DNA from: Burkholderia sp. WAC0059
Lineage (GTDB): Bacteria; Pseudomonadota; Gammaproteobacteria; Burkholderiales; Burkholderiaceae
Length of the DNA: 64,000 nt
Direction of reading: 5' to 3'
Assembly (NCBI RefSeq): GCF_002870125.1
Contig: NZ_PNEO01000013.1
Span: 95,714 to 159,713, forward strand
The position numbers and the translations under genes were made by a program. Every line of letters begins with the position of its first letter. The first letter of the stretch is position 1. A model generated the notes under the pieces. The model worked only from the letters and a program-made list of their open reading frames with translations, had not been told where the DNA came from and did no database searches. Shown piece by piece: positions 40,317-48,931 of this stretch.

Positions 40317-40643
40317 CGTGGCGGTTCAGGGCAGGCCGGCGTGAGGCTCGTGTTCGAGCGGCGTAGTTAAGAAGGGACGATAAAAAAAGGACGAGAAGCG
40401 GTCGGGAGGCGTAGACGGGCCGCCGGCCGCCCCCGTCCGGGAGGCGGCCGGCGTTTTCGGCCTGGAAGAAAAAGAGGTCACGCGGGCGTGAAGCGCGCGG
40501 GTCCGCGTGACCATGCACTGCAGGCGCGTTCGTCCACTGCCGTGCGCCTGCATCGGGGATGGAGTCGGGCCTGTGCCCGGGCCGGGGCGCCGGCCCGCAA
40601 GGCGGGAGGACGGACGCGCGACCTGCTGCGCCCGGCGCCCGGC
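40317..40643. other. 327-base gap holding a terminator
   Basis: Non-coding between the convergent lipoprotein gene and the 65-residue gene. Besides the terminator at 40421-40457, I see only a purine-rich stretch near 40370-40400 and 40465-40480. Confidence 0.5.
40421..40457 (+). terminator. rho-independent terminator
   Basis: An 11-bp perfect GC stem (40421-40431 with 40443-40453) around an 11-base loop is followed at once by TTTT. It serves the upstream lipoprotein gene. Confidence 0.8.
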
Positions 40644-40841
40644 CTATGAAGATCGTTTGATGGCCCGCACCGCCGTGTCGCCGATCTCGGTGAGATGCCA
40701 CGCCTCGTGGCCCGAGGCCAGCCGTTCCAACTGGACGAGCTGTCGTTCGAGCAAGGCGTCGAGTTCTTCCCGTTCCATTTCAAGCTGGTTCGGCGCGTCC
40801 TTGACGAGCAGCAGCGTGGCGAATTCATGCGGACTCAGCAT
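40644..40841 (-). CDS. small conserved protein, MarR-like wHTH remnant or unknown
   Basis: A 65-residue protein with an LSPHEFATLLLVKDAP start, a Glu/Leu-rich helix and an ending HLTEIGDTAVRAIKR. The 'TEIGD..' turn with basic end resembles the tail of winged-helix domains. The protein is too short to be a full regulator, and I do not recognise a function. The start at 40841 has a strong GGAGAG ribosome-binding site. It lies alone between a lipoprotein gene and glpR. Confidence 0.68.
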   Translation of the reverse strand: MLSPHEFATLLLVKDAPNQLEMEREELDALLERQLVQLERLASGHEAWHLTEIGDTAVRAIKRSS

Positions 40842-41112
40842 CGTTCTCTCCATGGAGCGGCATCGGTGCGAGCGCGCGGCCGGCGGGGGCGGGGCTGCGG
40901 CAACAGATGCGGCGGGCGTGAGCGAAAGCCGGCCACGTTTCGTCCGGTCGTGACTCGCGGGCGGGTTATGGCGGCATCGGTGCTGCGAGCGGGCAGCGGG
41001 GAACTGGAGTGTAGTCAACGGTGCCCGGTTGTACAAACCGCGCCCCGAAAATTTTCCGTTTGACAAGCACGCCGGCCCGAGGCGGTTTAGCCTGACGGGC
41101 AAATCCTTGATT

Positions 41113-41922
41113 TCACTTCAAGTTTGCTTCGACGCGGGCGGTTTCGGGCGCGACGTGGAGCTGCGTGCCGGCGGCTTCGAGCGCCTCGCGCATGTCGGCG
41201 GGCGGCGCGGCGTCGGTGAAGAGCGCGTCGATCTGCTCCAGATGGCCCTGGCGCACGAGCGCCGGCCGGCCGAATTTGGAATGATCGGCGACAAGGAATA
41301 TCGTTCTCGCGTGCGAGATGATCGCCTCTGCCACGCGCACCTCGCGCGTGTCGAAATCGCGGAGCGTACCGTCGGTTTCGATGCCCGAGGTGCCGATGAT
41401 CGCGAAGTCCACCTTGAACTGCCGGATGAAGTCGATGGCGAGCTCGCCGACGATGCCCTTGTCCCACGGCCGCACGATTCCGCCCGTGATCAGCACCTCG
41501 CAGTCCGGATAGCCGCTCATCAGGCTCGCGACGTTCAGGTTGTTGGTGACGACGCGCAGGCCGCGATGGCGGTTCAGCGCTCGCGCAACTTCCTCGGTCG
41601 TGGTGCCGAGATTGATGAAGAGCGAAGCCTGGTCGGGAATATGCGATGCGGCGAGAGCGGCGATGCGGCGCTTTTCGTCGTGGAACATCCGCTGGCGCGC
41701 GGCGTAGGAGACGTTCTCCGAGCTCGTCGGCAGGCTGGCGCCGCCGTGATAGCGGCGCAGCAGGTTCATGTCGGCGAGCCAGTTGACGTCGCGCCGGATC
41801 GTCTGCGGCGTGACCGCGAAGTGCGAGGCGAGATCGTCCACGGTAACGAACCCGTCGCGCTGTACCCATTCGAGCAGTTCCTGTTGGCGGCTGTTCAGGC
41901 TCAGGCGAGGGTCTCGGGTCAT
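41113..41922 (-). CDS. glpR: DeoR-family repressor of glycerol genes
   Basis: A 269-residue DeoR-type regulator. An N-terminal helix-turn-helix (about 8-62, with VTVDDLASHFAVTPQTIRRDVNWLADMNLLRRYHGGA) is followed by a sugar-phosphate-binding domain with FINLGTTTEEVARAL, VVTNNLNVA, ITGG and DHSKFGR. In glycerol systems the effector is glycerol 3-phosphate. Nearby glpD, glpK and glpF and their TTCGAA-type operators support the glpR name. It is not in one block with them: the lipoprotein and 65-residue genes intervene. Confidence 0.9.
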   Translation of the reverse strand: MTRDPRLSLNSRQQELLEWVQRDGFVTVDDLASHFAVTPQTIRRDVNWLADMNLLRRYHGGASLPTSSENVSYAARQRMFHDEKRRIAALAASHIPDQASLFINLGTTTEEVARALNRHRGLRVVTNNLNVASLMSGYPDCEVLITGGIVRPWDKGIVGELAIDFIRQFKVDFAIIGTSGIETDGTLRDFDTREVRVAEAIISHARTIFLVADHSKFGRPALVRQGHLEQIDALFTDAAPPADMREALEAAGTQLHVAPETARVEANLK

Positions 41923-42318
41923 GGCGGATACGGTGGGCGGTACGGTAGCGGCGTCAGGTGCGTGCCGGGGACGTTGCGCGTATTGTAAGACCTCCGGGAC
42001 GTTGGCCCGTGGCGCCCGCCGGAAGGGGCGGGCCGGGCAAGCCGAAGCGCGTGCTTCGGCCGGCCGGGAAACGCGGATACGGCCCCGGACGGACAACCAT
42101 CCAGCAAGGTGAAACAATTGGTTTATTACCGGAACTCGGGCCATCGGTGAGGGTCTGTGCTCCTCGCCTGCAGATTGACGAAACAACAGCTAAGATGCGG
42201 GATAAAAATGGCGGATAGTGTTTACCATACGGCACCGGATAGCCATGCCGCCGAGCATGTTCCGTGCCGCGCCGCCGCAGATACCACGCCGCCGACACTG
42301 CTTTGGGAGCACGACACA
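41923..42318. other. 396-base divergent gap between glpR and the ferritin-like gene
   Basis: No gene seen. It contains a perfect hairpin with 8-bp arms GCCGAAGC/GCTTCGGC (42041-42060) inside a GC-rich stretch, then an AT-richer part near 42110-42215 with TTGACG (42175-42180) and GATAAA (42201-42206). Those last two are too far apart for a normal promoter. An in-frame ATG at 42208 would lengthen the ferritin-like protein. Confidence 0.4.
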
Positions 42319-43152
42319 ATGCGCAACGACATTGAGCCCCGCCACGAAATGCCCTGGCGTATCGAGGACATCGACCTCACCCGTATCGACCGTCAGCGCG
42401 CCGTCGCCAACGAAGACTTGCTGCTGTTGCTGTGCGCCGCGTCGTTCATCGAGAGCGGCTCGGATCTCTACACGAGCAACCTGAGCAAGTTCTTTCACGA
42501 CGACCCGGAAGTTTCCGCCTGGCTGAACAGCGCATGGGAGCCGGAAGAGTTGCAGCACGGCCGCGCGCTGAAGACCTACATCGGCTACGTCTGGCCGGAG
42601 TTCGACTGGGACACGGCGTTTCGTAATTTCTTCGAGGAGTATTCGAAGACCTGCTCGGTGGAGGGCTTCGAGAAGAGCCGCGCGCTCGAGATGGTCGCGC
42701 GCTGCGTGGTCGAGACCGGCACGGCCACGCTGTACCGCGCGATCGGCGAATGCTCGGACGAGCCGGTGCTCAAGGAGATCACCGACAACATCCGGATCGA
42801 CGAAGTGCGCCACTACAAGTACTTCTTTCGCTACTTCAAGAAGTACAACAAGGTCGAGGGCCACGGGCGCCTCGCCGTGCTCGGGGCGCTGATGCGCCGC
42901 GTGCTCGAAATCCGCAACGAGGATTCGGAGATCGCGCTGCGCCACGTGTTCGCGATCCGTTACCCGGACCGCGTCAACGATTCCGCCTACAACCGCGAGC
43001 GTGCGGCGCGCGTGAACGCGCTCGTGCGGCGCAATCTCTCGGCGGACATGTGCGTGAAAATGCTGCTCAAGCCGCTCGACTTGCCCGCGAAGATCCAGCC
43101 GGGCGTGCATTACCCGCTCGCCAAGCTGACGCAGCACGTGTTTTTCCGCTGA
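42319..43152 (+). CDS. ferritin-like di-iron protein of unknown function
   Basis: A 277-residue all-helical protein with a full carboxylate di-iron ligand pattern: Glu in FIESGSDLY (helix A), ExxH in EELQHGRAL (helix B), Glu in VVETGTATLY (helix C) and ExxH in IDEVRHYKYFF (helix D). This order fits ferritin-like oxidases and rubrerythrin-like proteins. The C-terminal third is basic and not recognised. No signal peptide is seen. The ATG at 42319 was chosen, with GGAG upstream. Two longer starts exist. The gene stands alone and ends in a strong terminator. Confidence 0.8.
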   Translation: MRNDIEPRHEMPWRIEDIDLTRIDRQRAVANEDLLLLLCAASFIESGSDLYTSNLSKFFHDDPEVSAWLNSAWEPEELQHGRALKTYIGYVWPEFDWDTAFRNFFEEYSKTCSVEGFEKSRALEMVARCVVETGTATLYRAIGECSDEPVLKEITDNIRIDEVRHYKYFFRYFKKYNKVEGHGRLAVLGALMRRVLEIRNEDSEIALRHVFAIRYPDRVNDSAYNRERAARVNALVRRNLSADMCVKMLLKPLDLPAKIQPGVHYPLAKLTQHVFFR

Positions 43153-43210
43153 AAACGGCCGGCGGTTCGCGAAGTCCGTGGCCGACGAGGCCGAGGCCCG
43201 CCTGATTCCG

Positions 43211-43247
43211 GAGCCCGCGCGACGCGGGCTCTTTCCTCTTTCTTTTG
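43211..43247 (+). terminator. rho-independent terminator after the ferritin-like gene
   Basis: A perfect 8-bp stem GAGCCCGC/GCGGGCTC (43211-43218 with 43224-43231), loop of five, is followed by a T-rich tail. It lies 60 bases after the stop codon. Confidence 0.85.
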
Positions 43248-43286
43248 TGCAGACCCGGTGGTGCTTGCCGATAGGGGAGCCTTGCG

Positions 43287-43811
43287 ATGACCGATTCGAG
43301 CGCCCGTGCGCATCCGGCGCAGCGACAGGCATTCGATGAATGGCCGCGGACTTTGCTGGACTGGTTCGATGGCACCGCGCTCGAGCGCAAGCTCGGCTTC
43401 ACCGCCTCGCTCGTCACGGGCCGCGCCGACGGCCGGATCGGCACGTCATTGCTCGGCATCGGCGAGTGCTATGCGCCCGATTCCCGCGCGCTGTGCTTCG
43501 CCGTGTGGGCGGGATCGCGCACGGCTGCCACGCTGGCCGCAGGCGCGCCGGCAGCGCTGACGTTCGTGTTCGACGAGGCGTTTTATCAGGTGCAGCTCGA
43601 CGTAGCCGCCATGCGGTCCGTACCGGCCGCGCAGCACGCCGGCCTCGCCTGCTTTCGCGGCGTGCTGGCGTCGGGCGAGGCGCAACGCGTGCCTTACGCG
43701 CGGCTGACGTCCGGCATGACGTTCGAACTCGAGGAGAATCGGCGCGACGAGGTGCTCGAGCGCTGGCGCGCCCAGATCGCGTGGTTGCGCGAGGCGGTTT
43801 CGGCCGCGTGA
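43287..43811 (+). CDS. pyridoxamine 5'-phosphate oxidase-like flavin-binding-fold protein
   Basis: A 174-residue protein that looks like a split-barrel flavin-binding protein. The N-terminal part has KLGFTASLVTGRADGRIGTSLLGIGE, the first strands of such barrels, followed by ALCFAVWAGSRTAATLA and ALTFVFDEAFYQVQLDV. The family call is by overall pattern, not by a decisive motif, so the function is open. The start at 43287 has a GGGGAG ribosome-binding site. It is convergent with the helicase gene, 48 bases apart. Confidence 0.6.
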   Translation: MTDSSARAHPAQRQAFDEWPRTLLDWFDGTALERKLGFTASLVTGRADGRIGTSLLGIGECYAPDSRALCFAVWAGSRTAATLAAGAPAALTFVFDEAFYQVQLDVAAMRSVPAAQHAGLACFRGVLASGEAQRVPYARLTSGMTFELEENRRDEVLERWRAQIAWLREAVSAA

Positions 43812-43859
43812 GCGCGCAGCGCAGCCGAACGGCCGCGCTGCGCTCCGAAGAAGCGCCGA

Positions 43860-45506
43860 CTAGCGTTCGCGCGGCTCGTCGCCGTTGCGGCCGGCCTTGC
43901 CGGCCGGCCGGCCGCCGAGCAGCGCGCCCGGATTGGCTTGCGGCGCTTGCGGCTTGTGTTGCTGCGGACGGGCGGACGGACCGTCGTGCGCCGCATGATG
44001 CGCGCGATCGTGATCGCGTGCCGGGTCGCGCCGGGCGGATTCGTGGCGGCCGTGACCGTTGCCCGTCGCGCCTTTCGCGTGCGGCTTCGCCGGCTGACCC
44101 GATCCGCCCGCCGGTCTCGCGGGACGGTTGCCCGAATTGTTGGGCGCGCCAGCCGGTTTCTGCGCGCGCCGGCCCGGGCCGCCGGCTCCGTTCGCCACGC
44201 CGGCCGACCGCCCCGCGTTGCCCTGACCCCCTGCCTGTGCCGGCTTGGCCGCCGGCGGGTTGTTCCGTCGTTCGGACTGGCCCGATGCGCGCTCCTGTCC
44301 CTGGCGCGGCGCCCGCCCGCCGCCGCCCTGGCCGCGTCGTAGCTGGATCGGCTCCGGCTTCGCGTTCGGGTCCGGCTCGAAGCCCGCGATGACTTCCTGC
44401 GGGATGCTGCGCTTGATGAGCTTCTCGATGTCGCGCAGCAGTTGCAACTCGTCGACGCAGACGAGCGACACCGCTTCGCCCGTCGCGCCCGCGCGGCCCG
44501 TGCGGCCGATCCGGTGAACGTAGTCCTCGGGCACGTTCGGCAGGTCGAAGTTGACGACGTGCGGCAACTGGTCGATGTCGATGCCGCGCGCGGCGATGTC
44601 GGTCGCGACGAGCACCTGCAGCGTACCGTCCTTGAATTCGGCAAGCGCGCGCGTGCGGGCCGACTGGCTCTTGTTGCCGTGAATCGCCATCGCGCTGATG
44701 CCGTCCTTTTCCAGTTGCTCGGCAAGGCGGTTCGCGCCGTGCTTCGTGCGCGTGAACACGAGCACCTGGAACCAGTTGTGCTCGCGAATCAGGTGCGTGA
44801 GCAGCTCGCGCTTGCGGTCGCGGTCCACGGGGTGGATCTTCTGCGCGACCGTTTCGGCGGTCGTGTTGCGGCGCGCGACCTCGATGAGCGCGGGCGAATC
44901 GAGCAGATTGTCGGCGAGCGCCTTGATCTCGTCGGAGAAGGTCGCCGAGAACAGCAGGTTTTGGCGCTGCGCGGGCAGCCGCGCGAGCACGCGCTTGATG
45001 TCGTGGATGAAGCCCATGTCGAGCATCCGGTCGGCCTCGTCGAGCACGAGGATCTCCAGTTGCGACACGTCGATGGTCTTCTGCTGCATGTGATCGAGCA
45101 GGCGGCCCGGCGTCGCGACGACGATGTCGACGCCGCGCCTGAGCGCATCGATCTGCGGGTTGATGCCGACGCCGCCGAACATTACCGTCGACTTCAGCTT
45201 CAGATGCTTGCCGTAGGCGCGCACGCTTTCCTCGACCTGGGCGGCGAGCTCGCGCGTCGGCGTGAGGATCAGCGCGCGCACGACGCGCTTGCCGCCCGGC
45301 GCGGGGGGCATGGTGGAGAGGCGTTGCAGGATCGGCAGCGTGAAGCCGGCCGTCTTGCCGGTGCCGGTCTGCGCGCCGGCGAGCAGGTCGCCGCCGCCGA
45401 GCACGGCCGGAATGGCCTGGGCCTGGATCGGCGTCGGCGTGGTGTAGCCCAGTTCGTGAACGGCGCGGACAAGCGGTTCGGACAGGCCGAGGGAATCGAA
45501 AGACAT
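43860..45506 (-). CDS. rhlE: DEAD-box RNA helicase, RhlE type
   Basis: A 548-residue ATP-dependent RNA helicase acting in RNA turnover and ribosome assembly. The Q motif ([16 protein letters not shown], then [12 protein letters not shown]), [24 protein letters not shown] (DEAD), SATFSDEI, and the C-terminal RTGRAG of motif VI are all present within about 375 residues. The last 170 residues are a low-complexity tail rich in Gly, Pro, Gln, Ala, Asn and Arg, as in RhlE proteins, probably for RNA binding. A TATACT box on the minus strand about 390 bases upstream would imply a long leader. Confidence 0.93.
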   Translation of the reverse strand: MSFDSLGLSEPLVRAVHELGYTTPTPIQAQAIPAVLGGGDLLAGAQTGTGKTAGFTLPILQRLSTMPPAPGGKRVVRALILTPTRELAAQVEESVRAYGKHLKLKSTVMFGGVGINPQIDALRRGVDIVVATPGRLLDHMQQKTIDVSQLEILVLDEADRMLDMGFIHDIKRVLARLPAQRQNLLFSATFSDEIKALADNLLDSPALIEVARRNTTAETVAQKIHPVDRDRKRELLTHLIREHNWFQVLVFTRTKHGANRLAEQLEKDGISAMAIHGNKSQSARTRALAEFKDGTLQVLVATDIAARGIDIDQLPHVVNFDLPNVPEDYVHRIGRTGRAGATGEAVSLVCVDELQLLRDIEKLIKRSIPQEVIAGFEPDPNAKPEPIQLRRGQGGGGRAPRQGQERASGQSERRNNPPAAKPAQAGGQGNAGRSAGVANGAGGPGRRAQKPAGAPNNSGNRPARPAGGSGQPAKPHAKGATGNGHGRHESARRDPARDHDRAHHAAHDGPSARPQQHKPQAPQANPGALLGGRPAGKAGRNGDEPRER

Positions 45507-46183
45507 GAGATACCTGTTAGTTTCATGCAATGAGTGTCGCGAGCGGCGAGAACGCCTTGCCGCGGCACGCGTCGCCACGGCGGCCCGTCCTGTGAAGGAC
45601 GGACGTGTGGGCCGGCGCGGGGACACGCGACGAGTCGCAGCGCGAGGCGGGACGAAAGGCCCGCGCATCGCTCGACGGGGCGGCACGCCAGTGCGCGTGC
45701 CGAAGATCGGCCGTCCATGCAGACAGGCCATCGGGCATCAAGTTGCATCGCATCGCCGCGGACACTGCGGCGGCGGCGCGATGGGCGGGGTCGGACGCAT
45801 CACGAGGGAGCGGACTCGACACCGTGCGGACATCCGCCTGCCGGTCGGGCCGGCGGCCCGACTCGCGGGCTGCGCGGCGCAACGGGCGCAGACGGAGTAT
45901 AACCGCCCGAAATTAACGGGGGATGAAACGACGCGAAGCCCGGCTCGCACGATGGCGCGGGACGGGCTCCGGCGAGTCGACACTATATCAGGAGCGCGGC
46001 CTTCGCGTGGGGCTGGGCGCGGGTCGGTCGCTTCGTCGTGTCGGCGCTCGGGCCTGCCTGCGCGAACGGGCACTGCCGGCCATGCGGCGTCGCCCGGCCC
46101 GCGGGATCGGCCGGAATTCCCATCCGTGGAGTGAGAAAGGAAAAGACGAGGCGGGACGAGGCAGCGAGCGGGTGCGCCGAGCC
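45507..46183. other. 677-base gap upstream of the helicase gene
   Basis: No protein-like frame seen on either strand. The frames present have shadow-type Arg-rich composition. The only promoter-like element is TATACT on the minus strand (45901-45896). A long untranslated helicase leader is the simplest reading. Confidence 0.45.
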
Positions 46184-46483
46184 CTACTCGTAGCCGAGCC
46201 GGTGGCTCAGAATGGGCGCGCAGAACAGCGCGATCGCGCAGCCGGCTGCCTTGCCTTCGATCGCGGCGAGCGCGTAGGGCACGTGAGGGTGCATGAACAA
46301 TCCCGGCACCTGCGGCAGGCAGTAGAGCGCGGCGAGCCCGATGAAGACCCGCTCGACCGTGGCGATGCGCCAGCCCTGCGTGCGCGCGACGGCCGCCGCA
46401 ATGATGCGCAGCAGGCCGAACGCGACCAGCGCGCCGACGGCGGTCTGCTCGCGGATCAGGTAATCAGGAAGCCAGTCGCTCAT
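46184..46483 (-). CDS. small inner-membrane protein of unknown function
   Basis: A 99-residue hydrophobic protein with about three membrane segments (roughly 16-35, 43-62 and 70-92). It has a short polar start MSDWLPDYLIREQ and ends in HRLGYE. I do not recognise a family. The codon choice and hydrophobic pattern support a real gene. It stands alone between the helicase gene and the divergent LRR gene. Confidence 0.72.
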   Translation of the reverse strand: MSDWLPDYLIREQTAVGALVAFGLLRIIAAAVARTQGWRIATVERVFIGLAALYCLPQVPGLFMHPHVPYALAAIEGKAAGCAIALFCAPILSHRLGYE

Positions 46484-47102
46484 GCTTTGTCCCTACGGCG
46501 GCAGGAAGCCGTCCTCCCGGGCGGATTTAGCAAGTGTTGGGCCAGTGCGCGGCCGCGGTTCCGGCCGGCGTCGTTTTGTCTCGTTCAGACGATATTGTGG
46601 CATCGGGTCGGCGTGTTTGCCGCCTCGGAGCGCGTAAATTTTTCACCGAAAGCGTTGCGCGGCTGAAACAGGCAGGCGGTTTTCCGCCACGGCGGGCGGG
46701 GCGCGGCGTCGCGGCCGGCCGCGCCCCGCCTGGCTTTGACCGGTGTTTCGGGCGCCGGAGCCGGCGGTTTCAGTCGTGAACAGGACCGGCGGCGGGCTTG
46801 CGGGCGTCGAGCCGCAAAAAACGCGTTCGGGCGTTCGGAGGCAAAGCGCTTTCCGCTTTGCCCCGGCCGGTTCGGTATGCTCCGCCGGCCATGGGGCCGC
46901 CCCCGGCAGTCTTCGCCGGCGCGGGTCGGCGGACGGCGGACGGCGGACGGCGGGCGGCGGGCGGCGGACGGCGGACGGGCGGATCGGGGCGGGAGCGTCC
47001 GGTTGCTTCGCCGGCGCGCACATTTGTTCGCGTTCGACCGGTAAAAAGGCGGGCCAAATCGTATCAAATGGGATACGCCACGCCATCGGGGATCAAAAAA
47101 TC
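46484..47102. other. 619-base divergent gap upstream of the LRR gene
   Basis: Holds a perfect hairpin with 9-bp arms GGCAAAGCG/CGCTTTGCC (46840-46862) and the 7-bp tandem repeat at 46927-46975. The LRR reading frame stays open backward through the repeat to a GTG at 46743, so an N-terminal extension of up to 120 residues is possible but not favoured by composition. Confidence 0.5.
46927..46975 (+). repeat. 7-bp tandem repeat, seven copies of CGGCGG(A/G)
   Basis: Seven head-to-tail copies of CGGCGGA, two of them ending in G instead of A (46948-46961), followed by one imperfect copy with an extra G. The unit is not a multiple of three, and it lies 128 bases before the LRR start codon within an open frame. 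Confidence 0.9.
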
Positions 47103-48767
47103 ATGCCGACGCTCGTTCACGAGACCGATCTTGCCGCACCGATCCATCGCTCCCAGGGGAGGAGCGGCGGTCGGGCGATCGCGTCCTCCGCCGCGGCCAG
47201 CCGTTTTTTCCCGGCTTCGAGAGCGGGCCGGCAGAACGCCCCCGACGGGCACCAGCGGTTCGAGCTGTTCGCCGAAACGCCCGGCGAGATCGCCGAGCCC
47301 GAGGACGGGATGCGTCGCGCATTCCGGCTCGCCCATCCGCTGCTGAACGACGCGGCGAGCGGCCGGACCCAGGCGTTCTGGGTTCGCGACATGGCAGCGT
47401 GGGCCGCGATCGGCAGCGGCCACTATCCGCATCTGAAGGAGATCAGCCAGCGTCACCAGAATCTCGGCGACGCCGGTATGCGCGAGTTGGCTGCCGCGCT
47501 GCGCAATCTGAAGGGCGAGCTGACCGAGCTCGATCTGAGCCACAACGACATCGGCGACGCGGGTGCGCGCGAGCTCGCGGCGGCGCTGCGCGAATCGGCC
47601 TTCCCCGTGGCCTCGCTCCTGCTCGCCTCCAACGGCATCGGCGACGCGGGCGTGCGCGAGCTGGCCGCCTTGTTGCGCGATCCGCGCTGCGGGCTGATCG
47701 CGCTGAAGCTCGGCGACAACGCGTTCGGCGAAGGCGGCGCCCGGGCGCTGGCCGCCGCGCTGCGCGATGCGGCCTGCCGGCTCGCCCTGCTCTCGCTCAA
47801 TTACAACGGCATCGGCGATGCGGGCGCCTATGCGCTGGCCGCCGGCCTCGAACATCCGCATTGCAGGCTGACTTCGCTCGGCCTGCGCCGAAGCCGCATG
47901 GGCGACGGCGGCATACAGGCGCTTGCCGCGGCGCTGCGCGCGCCGCACGACGGGCTGCCGCCGATCGAGCTCGACCTTGGCGACAACCGCATCGGTGCCG
48001 CGGGCGTGCGCGAACTCGTCGCCACGTTGCGCGATCCGGCAGGCAGGCTCGTTTCGCTGGATCTCGACGGCGCGCGCGTGGACGACGAAGTGGTCCGCAC
48101 GCTGGCCGCCGCGCTGCGCAGGCCCGCTTGCCGGCTGAGGCGGCTCGGCCTGAGCGACAACGGCATCACCGTGGCGTCGATGCCGGACCTCGTCGCTGCG
48201 CTTTGCGATCCGGGCGGCAGACTCGTCGAGCTGAACCTGTGCGTCAACGACATCGGCGACGCCGGCGCGGGCGCGCTGGCCGTCGCGCTGCGCAGCCCGC
48301 AGGGCCGGCTGGCCTCGCTCGGCCTCGCACTGAACAACATCGGCGAGGCCGGGGTGCGGGAACTGGCCACAGCGCTTTGCGATCCGCGCGGCGGTTCCGT
48401 TCCGCTCAGCCTGAACTTGAGCTACAACCGCATCGACGACGCCGGCGCCCGGGTGCTGGCCGACGCGCTGCGCAATCCGGCCTGCCGGCTCGGCTCGCTG
48501 GACCTGAGCGGCAGCGATGTGAGCGACGCCGGCGCGCGTGCGCTGGCGGCGGCATTGCGCGATCCGGGCTGCCGGCTGGCCTCGCTGACGCTCAGGGGCA
48601 GCGACGCGCTCGACGACGAGGGCGTGCGCGCGCTGGCTGTCGCATTCTGCGATTCGGGCTGCACGCTCGACATGCTCGACGTGAGTTCCGCCAACATCAG
48701 CGAACTGCTTCGGCACGAACTGCGGCGGCTGGACCTCGAGCCGCTTGGCAAGACGATGAGGGTTTGA
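47103..48767 (+). CDS. ribonuclease-inhibitor-type leucine-rich-repeat protein
   Basis: A 554-residue protein with a polar N-terminal region of about 115 residues (Ser/Ala/Arg-rich, no signal peptide or membrane segment) and then about 14 repeats of 29 residues. The repeat pattern is IGDAGxRxLAxALRxPxC followed by RLxSLxLxxN. Alternating helix and strand with Cys/Gly at the turn is the RI-like class found in animal ribonuclease inhibitor and NLR proteins. In bacteria such proteins are often host-directed and secreted by type III systems, but nothing here proves secretion. The ATG at 47103 has a GGGGA element 10 bases upstream. It is convergent with atoE. Confidence 0.88.
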   Translation: MPTLVHETDLAAPIHRSQGRSGGRAIASSAAASRFFPASRAGRQNAPDGHQRFELFAETPGEIAEPEDGMRRAFRLAHPLLNDAASGRTQAFWVRDMAAWAAIGSGHYPHLKEISQRHQNLGDAGMRELAAALRNLKGELTELDLSHNDIGDAGARELAAALRESAFPVASLLLASNGIGDAGVRELAALLRDPRCGLIALKLGDNAFGEGGARALAAALRDAACRLALLSLNYNGIGDAGAYALAAGLEHPHCRLTSLGLRRSRMGDGGIQALAAALRAPHDGLPPIELDLGDNRIGAAGVRELVATLRDPAGRLVSLDLDGARVDDEVVRTLAAALRRPACRLRRLGLSDNGITVASMPDLVAALCDPGGRLVELNLCVNDIGDAGAGALAVALRSPQGRLASLGLALNNIGEAGVRELATALCDPRGGSVPLSLNLSYNRIDDAGARVLADALRNPACRLGSLDLSGSDVSDAGARALAAALRDPGCRLASLTLRGSDALDDEGVRALAVAFCDSGCTLDMLDVSSANISELLRHELRRLDLEPLGKTMRV

Positions 48768-48931
48768 CAGGAGGACGGCCGCGGCATCGCGTCGGCCGGG
48801 CAGGGGGAAGGTGGAGCGGGGCGCGGACGACCGTGCCCCGCAAGGCCTTTCGTCGCGAACGGCAGCGACGTCTCGTGACGCCGCCGCGCGATCGATCCAT
48901 TTCAGTCAGTCGATACGGCGAAACTCGCCGC

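Noticed and set aside
45923..46666. A 247-codon plus-strand frame over the small membrane protein gene
   Set aside because: Arg/Asp/Glu-rich shadow composition. The minus-strand 99-residue frame has a clean membrane-protein pattern.
46743..47102. N-terminal extension of the LRR protein through the 7-bp repeat
   Set aside because: The extension is Gly/Arg/Ala-rich and the ATG at 47103 has its own ribosome-binding element. Kept only as a possibility in the findings.
47064..48716. A 550-codon minus-strand frame opposite the LRR gene
   Set aside because: Its regular pattern mirrors the LRR repeats in antisense. It has no start signal or recognised motif.
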